NCBI GenBank assembly: GCA_035476575.1
Contig: DATILL010000072.1
Coordinates: forward strand, 1 to 16,460
Reading direction: 5' to 3'
Origin: DATILL01 sp035476575
GTDB taxonomy: Bacteria; Actinomycetota; Actinomycetes; Mycobacteriales; JACQDL01
Length of the DNA stretch: 16,460 bases
Both the position numbers and the translations under genes were made by a program. Numbering within the stretch: position 1 is the first letter of the stretch; each line of letters opens with the position of its first letter. The notes under the pieces are model-generated. The model was given only the letters and a program-made list of their open reading frames with translations. It ran no database searches and was not told the origin of the DNA. This document shows, one piece after another, positions 7,561 through 12,895 of this stretch.

Positions 7561-8031
7561 ATGCTCGCCGGACGACCCGCGCCGAGGTTGGTCCTGCTGT
7601 GCGGGTTGCCCGGCTCCGGCAAGACGACCCTGGCCCGAAAGCTGGCCGAAGAGATCCCCGCCGTACGGCTGTGCCCTGACGAATGGATGGCGGGTCTTGG
7701 CAGTGACCTGTACGACGAGGAGGCCCGGGAGCGGCTCGAAGCGCTGTTCTGGAAACTCGCCCAAGAGCTGCTGGGCCTGGGGCAGAGCGTGATCCTGGAG
7801 TCCGGGTTCTGGCTGCGTTCGGACCGGGACGAGAAGCGGCTCGGCGCGCAGGCGCTCGGCGCGGCTGTCGAGCTGCATTATCTCGACGTACCGATCGATG
7901 AGCTGTGCCGCCGGGTGGAGGCGCGCCATACGGACGGGGGCGCGGTGCTCATCACCCGCGAGCAGTTGACGGGCTGGACAGAGCTGTTTGAGGCTCCGGA
8001 CCCCGCTGAGCTCGAGCTGTACGACGGTTGA
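7561..8031 (+). CDS. Small P-loop kinase-like ATPase (AAA_33 type)
   Basis: A 156-residue protein with an N-terminal Walker A motif G15-LPGSGKTT23 after a hydrophobic strand (LVLLCGLPG). It continues with CPDEWMAGLGSDLYDEEARE and a second strand VILESGFWLRSDRDE, which carries the acidic residues typical of predicted kinases related to chloramphenicol phosphotransferase, zeta toxins and polynucleotide kinase. VELHYLDVPIDELCRRVEAR forms the late strand, lid helix and Arg-rich segment. These enzymes phosphorylate small molecules, nucleosides or RNA ends; the substrate is not predictable. The ATG is eight bases after the membrane protein stop, so it is probably the third gene of the PadR operon. 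The ribosome site is poor. Confidence 0.82.
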   Translation: MLAGRPAPRLVLLCGLPGSGKTTLARKLAEEIPAVRLCPDEWMAGLGSDLYDEEARERLEALFWKLAQELLGLGQSVILESGFWLRSDRDEKRLGAQALGAAVELHYLDVPIDELCRRVEARHTDGGAVLITREQLTGWTELFEAPDPAELELYDG

Positions 8032-8104
8032 GCGCGGGCCGATCGGGACACGTCCGCGGTGCCGATGGCGGGGGTAGCCTCGATTGTGCGTTGAGCCGAG
8101 GTAT

Positions 8105-8176
8105 GGCCGGTAGAGGGCCATGGGCTGGTAGAGGGCCAGTGGCCAGTAGAGGCACAGTGGCCAGTAGAGGGGCAGT
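8105..8176 (+). repeat. Four 18-bp tandem repeats in the leader of the NLR-like operon
   Basis: Units start at 8105, 8123, 8141 and 8159, with consensus GGCCAGTAGAGGGGCAGT. Units 3 and 4 differ at two positions; units 1 and 2 carry GG in place of AG or a T/C change. The array ends four bases before the ATG at 8181. Each unit holds TAGAGG(G), a Shine-Dalgarno-like string; the copy in unit 4 (GAGGGG, 8166-8171) is well spaced for the ATG. The unit is a multiple of three, so in frame it would read as a six-residue repeat (VASRGA-like) if an upstream ATG at 8103 were used. Confidence 0.85.
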
Positions 8177-8180
8177 GGGT

Positions 8181-8564
8181 ATGGAGCCGGTGTCGTTGGT
8201 TGTCGGTGCGCTGGCCGCGGGGGTCAGTGATACGGCGAAGGCCGCGGTGCAGGACGCGTACGAGGGGTTGAAGCGGCTGGTCAAGGCCCGGTTTTCGGGT
8301 CGGCCGGCGGTTGAGGTTGCGCTGGCAGGGCATGAGGCTGACCCGCAGACGTGGGAGAAGCCGTTGGCCAGGGCGCTGACGGACAGCGGCGCCGTCGCGG
8401 ACGATGCGGTGATCGCCGCCGCGCAGGAGCTGATGCGGTTGGTCGACGAGGATGGCAGCCGGCCGGGGAGGTACCGGGTTGATGTGCGGGGTGCGCAGGG
8501 CGTGCAGGTTGGCGACCACAACCGGCAGGCGAACGTCTTCCAGGCCCCGCCCCCGGTGCCATGA
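8181..8564 (+). CDS. Small helical protein with C-terminal RHIM-like amyloid motif (NLR partner)
   Basis: A 127-residue protein in two parts. The N-terminal ~93 residues are predicted all-helical, opening with a hydrophobic/amphipathic stretch (MEPVSLVVGALAAGVSDTAK) and then AAVQDAYEGLKRLVKARF, and later helices (WEKPLARAL, AVIAAAQELMRLVDE). After a Gly/Arg linker comes RGAQGVQVGDHNRQANVF (103-120), which contains the RHIM core V-Q-V-G-x-x-N, almost the core of human RIPK3 as I remember it. Bacterial RHIM-like amyloid motifs of this kind join NLR sensors to small effectors; the helical domain could be a membrane-acting (Bell/HeLo-like) or adaptor domain. ATG 8181 has GAGGGG upstream; in-frame ATG 8103 would add the tandem-repeat peptide. 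It is coupled to the next gene by ATGA. Confidence 0.78.
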   Translation: MEPVSLVVGALAAGVSDTAKAAVQDAYEGLKRLVKARFSGRPAVEVALAGHEADPQTWEKPLARALTDSGAVADDAVIAAAQELMRLVDEDGSRPGRYRVDVRGAQGVQVGDHNRQANVFQAPPPVP

Positions 8565-9307
8565 CCGCACCCGCGCCGCCAGGGGGCGGTGTCGCCGCGA
8601 AGGTCGACGCCCGAGGTGTTCAGGGTGGGCAGGTCGGCGACCGCAACGAGATGCACAACCATTTCTACGCCGGCCCTTCGGGCGTGAACTGGCCGGTGAC
8701 GGTGGGTCGGCCGCCGTTGCGGGCGGATGCCTATCAGGAGCGGCCGGCGTTGCGGGACGCGCTTGCGGCGGCGTTGGCCGGGGGTGGTACGGCGGTGGTG
8801 ACGCAGGTGGTCGCGGGGGATGGCGGCACCGGCAAGACCCAGTTGGCGGCTGCGGCGTTCGAGCGGGCCAGAGGGTCGGCTGATCTGTCGGTGTGGGTGA
8901 CGGCGGCCACCCGGTCGGCGGTGCTGTCCGCCTACGCCGAGGCGTTCGCCGCCACTCATCCCACGGTCGGCCCGGGGACGCACAACCTTGCCTGGTGGCG
9001 GGGCGAGGCAGGGGATGCGGCCGGGGCCGTCACCGCGTTCGAGGTGCTGCTAGCCAACCGGGTTCGGATGCTTGGCCCGGACCACCCCCACACCCTGATC
9101 ACCCGGGGCGACCTCGACCATTTGGCAACGCCGGGCACACGATCCAAGCCTCGACGAGTCGCCCTGACCGGTTACGCGGTGCAGGTTGTTGATCCATATG
9201 CCCGGGCGCGCGGCGGCAGGCGACCTCACCCTCGGTACGCGGACAAAAAGCGCAGCGAGAGCACACTTTCTGTCCACTCATTGCCACTGGCCGCAGCACC
9301 AAGGTGA
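8561..9307 (+). CDS. NLR-like protein with RHIM-like N-terminus, P-loop and TPR, internally deleted
   Basis: A 248-residue product that looks like a collapsed STAND/NLR sensor. Residues 18-35 (RGVQGGQVGDRNEMHNHF) match the partner's motif at 11 of 18 positions. Then come a short strand (VNWPVTVGRPPLRADAYQE), an NB-ARC start with Walker A G86-DGGTGKT93, and the next helix and strand (LSVWVTAATRSAV). At about 134-140 the sequence jumps straight into a tetratricopeptide unit (HNLAWWRGEAGDAAGAVTAF, then RMLGPDHPHTL), so Walker B, the ARC and winged-helix subdomains and most TPRs are missing. After about 187 the frame is no longer protein-like; removing one T near 9122 restores an HWQRRA reading and a stop at 9165-9167. 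Probably non-functional as an ATPase. Overlaps the upstream gene by four bases. Confidence 0.65.
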   Translation: MTAPAPPGGGVAAKVDARGVQGGQVGDRNEMHNHFYAGPSGVNWPVTVGRPPLRADAYQERPALRDALAAALAGGGTAVVTQVVAGDGGTGKTQLAAAAFERARGSADLSVWVTAATRSAVLSAYAEAFAATHPTVGPGTHNLAWWRGEAGDAAGAVTAFEVLLANRVRMLGPDHPHTLITRGDLDHLATPGTRSKPRRVALTGYAVQVVDPYARARGGRRPHPRYADKKRSESTLSVHSLPLAAAPR

Positions 9308-9888
9308 GTACATCCGCACCCGCTGGCGTGCGGCAGCCCGACTAGCCGGTGCAAGCCAGCACCTGGAGGAGGCGGGTCGAGCGCGTCGATCGTCGGCTTC
9401 CAGAGGTTCAGCCAGTTGCGCCCGCTGCCGATGACAAAGCCGAGCTCCAGGAAGACCGGGCCGGCGGGCAGCTCCTGGGGCATCGGCTAACCGTCGTGGA
9501 CCTGCTGCTTGTACGCAGGGGTCGAAGCAGACGCGGTGGGTGCGGACCCAGGCGCGGTAGCCAGGCCGGTCCGGGCGGCTACCTGGACGGCTGGCTCGAC
9601 CCGGACGTAGGAGTCCTCGGCGTACTGCTTGGTGCGCCACACCGAGACGAAGACCCCGGGCGTGAGCTTGCTCAGGTAGCTCGCCAGTGGGTAGACGTAG
9701 TTGTCAAGGTCATGCTCGTCGAGCAACGGGACCTTGGGGTCCAGGCTGACGTCAAGACGCAAGGCGAGCGGCGCGCCGGGCTCGGCCGTGTCGACGGCGA
9801 GCAGGTCCGTCGCGTGCTTGAGAGCGGCAGTGAGCAGGATCTGGTCTGGGTGACCAGCGACCTCCCAGCATGCGAGCCGTGGCGCCAA
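9226..9888 (-). pseudogene. Conserved hypothetical gene split by an in-frame TAG
   Basis: Two open segments in the same frame, 9487-9888 and 9226-9483, are separated only by TAG (9487-9489) and one CCG codon. The first part has ALRLDVSLDPKVPLLDEHDL, DNYVYPLASYLSK, FVSVWRTKQYAEDSYVRVEP; the second continues with LPAGPVFLELGFVIGSGRNW and LNLWKPTIDALDP. These read as one protein of an actinobacterial hypothetical family that I recall but cannot name; the paired DxDN-like and KPTIDAL elements hint at a nuclease-like fold, without proof. After DALDP the C-terminus is not family-like, so the gene is also damaged at its 3' end. The 5' start is uncertain. It may be read through, but decay is simpler. 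Confidence 0.5.
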
Positions 9889-10059
9889 GCAGTAGTGGTG
9901 GAGACTCCGGGCGTGCGAAGAACGTCGCGTGGCTCATGGGTGAGGCGACCCCAGACACCGGTGCACCTCGCCACGGTGGCGCGTGGGCTCAGGTCACGTC
10001 CACGCTCGCCAGCCTTCCGCCGTAAAGTCCGCCAAGTTCCCCTAAGGTCCGGTCATCGA

Positions 10060-10744
10060 GTGACGAAGAGTGCCGCGGAACTCGACGGAAGCGAACGAGC
10101 CGGTGTGGCGGCCCATTTCCTGCCGTGGCACAACGTGCCCGTGCTCGGCTGGCTCCTGCTACGCGGCCGCTGCGGCCACCGCATCAGCCTCCGCTACCCG
10201 CTGGTCGAGATCGCCACGGCGCTGTTGTTCGTCGCGGTGGCGGCTCGGTTCGGGCTCGCCGCGGTCTTGCCGGCGTATTTGTACCTCGCGGCCGTCGCAG
10301 TGGCGCTCGCCATGATCGACCTCGACGTTAGGCGCCGGCCGAACGGCATTGTCCTGCCGTCGTACGTCATTGGTGCGCTGCTGCTCCTGCCCGCCGCCGC
10401 GGTGACCGGGGACTGGTGGTCCGCCGGCCGCGGCCTGGTCGCGGTGGCGGCCCTGTGGGCGGGCTATCTCGCGCTTGCCCTGCTATATCCGAGCTATATC
10501 CGAGCGGGATGGGGTTCGGCGACGTGAAGCTGGCCGGGCTGCTCGGCCTCTTTCCCGGTTGGCTCGCTGGAGCTCGGTGTGGGTCGGCGTATTCACCGGC
10601 TTTCTGCTCGGCGGGCTGGCCGGCCTGCTGCTCGCCGCCCGGCGGGCGAACCGCAAGACCGCGATCCCGTTCGGCCCGTACATGTTGGCCGGCGTGCTGC
10701 TCGCGATGTTCCTCGCCGGTCCCGTCACGACCTGGTACGGGTAG
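10060..10744 (+). pseudogene. Broken type IV prepilin peptidase (A24 family)
   Basis: Three frames together encode an A24 aspartyl prepilin peptidase, the membrane enzyme that cleaves and often methylates type IV pilin-like precursors. Frame A (to about 10492) gives WHNVPVLGWLLLRGRC, ISLRYPLVEIATALLF and the first catalytic site IDLDVRRRPN. Frame B (10504 to about 10565) gives GMGFGDVKLAGLLGL with the second catalytic Asp. Frame C (to 10744) gives VGVFTGFLLGGLAGLLLAAR and KTAIPFGPYMLAG. The A-to-B break is an 11-bp tandem duplication; the B-to-C break looks like loss of one base near 10566. The N-terminal membrane segment is missing and the RGRC zinc motif is shortened (one Cys). GTG 10060 is the nominal start. 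Inactive. Confidence 0.82.
10482..10503 (+). repeat. 11-bp tandem duplication that frameshifts the prepilin peptidase
   Basis: GCTATATCCGA occurs at 10482-10492 and again at 10493-10503 without a gap. Deleting one copy in silico joins ...LLYPS directly to GMGFGDVKLAGLLGL, the expected protein. The duplication is therefore a lesion and not part of the gene. Confidence 0.92.
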
Positions 10745-11096
10745 CTTCTTATACTCACCGAACTGGCCCGGCACGACGTCCATCTCCCACCACCGCACGG
10801 CGTACAGGCGGCGATACTTGCGATGAAGAAGCTGCGGGCGACCGCGAAGTTCCGCTGGCGCGATGTCGCCCTGGCGTGACCAACCCGTAGGTCGCCGTCG
10901 GGAGATGACGGTGGTGAACCTCCGAAGCGGGAGCTGCGCAGGTCGCTGGCATCGACTGTTTCGTCGTCGACCCGCTTGGCCAGTCCGACAGTTAGGTGCG
11001 GCGAACCGCAAGGTCTGTGTGCCGGGATGCGGCACGCTCAGCGCTCCTGCCCACGCCCTCCTGCTCGCCCAGGGGACCGACCAGCCGGCCGGGTCC

Positions 11097-11320
11097 TCAG
11101 TGCACCATCGGCCCTCCGGGGACCTCCACGTTCCAAACCACGAACAGAATGTCGTCGGGTGGCCTGGTCCACGTGTACACAGCGCCAACCTCGAGGGCAC
11201 CATCGACGGCCGGACTCTCGACGCTTCTGCTACCTGATCGCCTGGCCGTGCAAGAACGCCCCGACCCCACATACGTCCCGCTACCGTTGTTTCGGGGGAA
11301 GTTGACCCATACGTGGTCCT
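11097..11320 (-). pseudogene. Unrecognised open fragment, no good start
   Basis: The minus strand is open from about 11320 down to a TGA at 11097-11099. It contains DHVWVNFPRNNGSGTYVGSG and, near the end, LEVGAVYTWTRPPDDILF followed by VVWNVEVPGGPMVH. Composition and hydrophobic alternation look like a beta-rich protein, but the family is not recognised. The only in-frame start is GTG at 11270 (57 residues), too far in to include the first part, so it is probably the 3' remnant of a gene whose 5' part has gone. Two TAG stops lie just upstream of 11320. Confidence 0.3.
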
Positions 11321-11331
11321 ATGGCTACCTT
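11302..11331 (+). promoter_or_regulatory. Candidate promoter for the secreted Thr/Pro-rich protein gene
   Basis: TTGACC (11302-11307) and TACCTT (11326-11331) are separated by 18 bases, a good match to the actinobacterial housekeeping promoter. Transcription from about 11338 would give a leader of about 70 bases before the ATG at 11410. Confidence 0.45.
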
Positions 11332-11409
11332 GGCGACGGCGGATCCGCTGCCTGGCCGGGCGGGGCGTCGACGGGGACTTCGTAATCGGCCCATGCCTGA
11401 GGATGCCCG

Positions 11410-11967
11410 ATGAGGACGTGCGGGGGTGTTCGTCCAGCCGTGTTCGGGGCTTCGGGCGCACGGGGGAGACGGTTCTGGGTCATGCTCATCGGCCTTGCCG
11501 CAGCCATGTTGGGCGTGGTGTCCATGCTGGGAGCGGGCGAGGCATCCGCCGCCCCTCGTCACAGCTCTGCCGCGCCGACGGTGTCGGACGACGGCGACGG
11601 GTCGGCCGCGATCGAGATCTGCCTCAACCTGTTCGCGCTGTTGGGCTATTCCCATCCCGACTGCGGCACGCCTACCCCGTGTCCCACGCCCACCCAGGAG
11701 CCCACGCCGACCGTGGCGCCCACCCCGACCATTCGGCCGGTCCAGCCCCCGCCGGTGCTCCCGGCCGCGGCACCGCCACCACCGCGCCGGTCGCCCAAAC
11801 CCCCGCCGGTCGCCACAAGCGCTCCCGCCGCCGTACCGCCGCTTCCGCTGAGCGCCCCCCGGATGCCTACCCGGTCACCTCCGCTGAGCCGGGCGCTGGC
11901 GGTGCTGATCGTCGGTCCGGTACTGGCCGGCGGACTGATTGCGGCTCGCCGCCGTCGCCGACCGTAG
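11410..11967 (+). CDS. Secreted Thr/Pro-rich protein with C-terminal membrane anchor
   Basis: A 185-residue exported protein of unknown function. A signal peptide has a basic n-region (GARGRRFW), a hydrophobic core (VMLIGLAAAMLGVVSMLGAG) and an ASA-AP cleavage site near 46-48. The mature part has two Cys (71 and 85) around ICLNLFALLGYSHPDC and a third at 91. A long low-complexity region follows, rich in PTP and PPP (88-157: CPTPTQEPTPTVAPTPT and similar). The C-terminus is a hydrophobic segment (about 160-178) and a run of Arg, which is a stop-transfer anchor. ATG 11410 has GAGGA 8 bases upstream. The Thr/Pro region is the kind of sequence that actinobacterial Pmt O-mannosylates, and pmt lies 1 kb away, but the link is an inference. 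Possibly cotranscribed with the next gene. Confidence 0.75.
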   Translation: MRTCGGVRPAVFGASGARGRRFWVMLIGLAAAMLGVVSMLGAGEASAAPRHSSAAPTVSDDGDGSAAIEICLNLFALLGYSHPDCGTPTPCPTPTQEPTPTVAPTPTIRPVQPPPVLPAAAPPPPRRSPKPPPVATSAPAAVPPLPLSAPRMPTRSPPLSRALAVLIVGPVLAGGLIAARRRRRP

Positions 11968-12053
11968 TACGAGGCCGACCGCAGTGAGAGCCGACCAGAG
12001 CAAGAGACAGCCGACGCCACCCCCGACACGCACGATTGGTGACTGATCTAGCG

Positions 12054-12845
12054 ATGACTTCCTGGCTTACCTCCCATCTGCCGACATGGGCGCTGGCCCT
12101 TTTCATCATCGGCGGGCTTACCCTGATCTCGGTGCTCGGCTGCCTCGTGGCGCGGCGCCGGTTCCCGGCGCTGACCGAGGGCATCTACAACGACCTGTCC
12201 GGCATTTTGGTCGGCGTCTTCGCGGCGATCTACGGCGTGCTGCTCGCGTTCGTGATCGTGATCCTCTGGGAGAACCGGGGGACGGCGTCCAACGCCGTCA
12301 ACGACGAGGCCGCCGCGCTGAGCCAGGTCGTCCAGGACAGCCAGGGCCTGCCGAAGGCACCGGGGGACGCGGTCGCGCAGTCCGTCGGGGCGTACGTCCA
12401 CGCCGTGGTCACCGACGAATGGCCGAAATTGGCCCATGGGATGCCGAGCGCCCAGGCGACCACGGCACTGGCCGGACTGCACGCGACCTTGCGCGCCGAG
12501 GGGAGCCACGTCGACTCCAGCAACATTTACTTCTCGGATGCGGTGACCAGCTTCAACCAGGCGTCAACCAGCCGGCGGGCCCGGCTGGCGGCGAGCGAGT
12601 CGGGGCTGCCACCGCTGTTCATGATCCTGATCGTGATCGGGGCCTTCGTCTTCGTTCCCCTCACGTACCTGTTCGGAATTCGCGCGGTGCGTGCTCAGCT
12701 TCTGTTCGTCGGCGTGTGCGCGGCGATGATCGCGGTTGGCCTGTTCCTGACGGTGGTGCTCAACCGGCCGTTCGCGGGCGCGGTGGGTCTTGATCCGGGT
12801 GCCTTCCAGCAGGGCACGCTGGCCCAGTTCTGGGGAGCCGGCTGA
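12054..12845 (+). CDS. DUF4239-family (bestrophin-like) membrane protein
   Basis: A 263-residue protein with the DUF4239 layout. Two N-terminal membrane helices (WALALFIIGGLTLISVLG and ILVGVFAAIYGVLLAFVIVI) flank the EGIYNDLSGILVGVFAAIYG signature. A soluble helical domain follows (about 85-180, NAVNDEAAALSQVVQD), then two C-terminal helices (LFMILIVIGAFVFVPLTYLF and LLFVGVCAAMIAVGLFL) and the family end motif VVLNRPFAG. The biochemical role is unknown; a channel-like role has been suggested for relatives. The ATG at 12054 is used; TTG 12036 and GTG 12039 in frame are possible and no start has a clear ribosome site. It ends 50 bases from the convergent pmt stop, with no obvious terminator between. 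Confidence 0.85.
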   Translation: MTSWLTSHLPTWALALFIIGGLTLISVLGCLVARRRFPALTEGIYNDLSGILVGVFAAIYGVLLAFVIVILWENRGTASNAVNDEAAALSQVVQDSQGLPKAPGDAVAQSVGAYVHAVVTDEWPKLAHGMPSAQATTALAGLHATLRAEGSHVDSSNIYFSDAVTSFNQASTSRRARLAASESGLPPLFMILIVIGAFVFVPLTYLFGIRAVRAQLLFVGVCAAMIAVGLFLTVVLNRPFAGAVGLDPGAFQQGTLAQFWGAG

Positions 12846-12895
12846 CCGGGTCCGGCTGACTGCGGGTGAGAAGGACCGCGGTCGAAGGACCGGTG

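Larger units (their letters stand above)
10745..11409. other. Degraded intergenic stretch with protein-like fragments
   Basis: About 660 bases without an intact gene. Apart from the fragment at 11097-11320 (listed separately), the minus strand at about 10745-10835 reads HRKYRRLYAVRWWEMDVVPG, and the plus strand at 10918-10995 reads AAQVAGIDCFVVDPLGQSDS before a stop. Both look like pieces of former genes, but neither has a start or recognisable family. The promoter for the secreted protein gene lies at the right end. Confidence 0.4.

Noticed and set aside
9314..9333. Hairpin CCGCAC/GTGCGG as a small RNA or terminator
   Set aside because: Six-bp stem only, inside a decaying region, with no U-tract.
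9349..10527. Single 392-residue plus-strand gene
   Set aside because: Only the part after about 10060 is protein-like (prepilin peptidase frame A); the rest is antisense to the split hypothetical gene.
10367..11461. 364-residue reverse-strand open frame
   Set aside because: Low-complexity Arg/Pro/Ser composition and antisense to the prepilin peptidase remnant; only short pieces look real.
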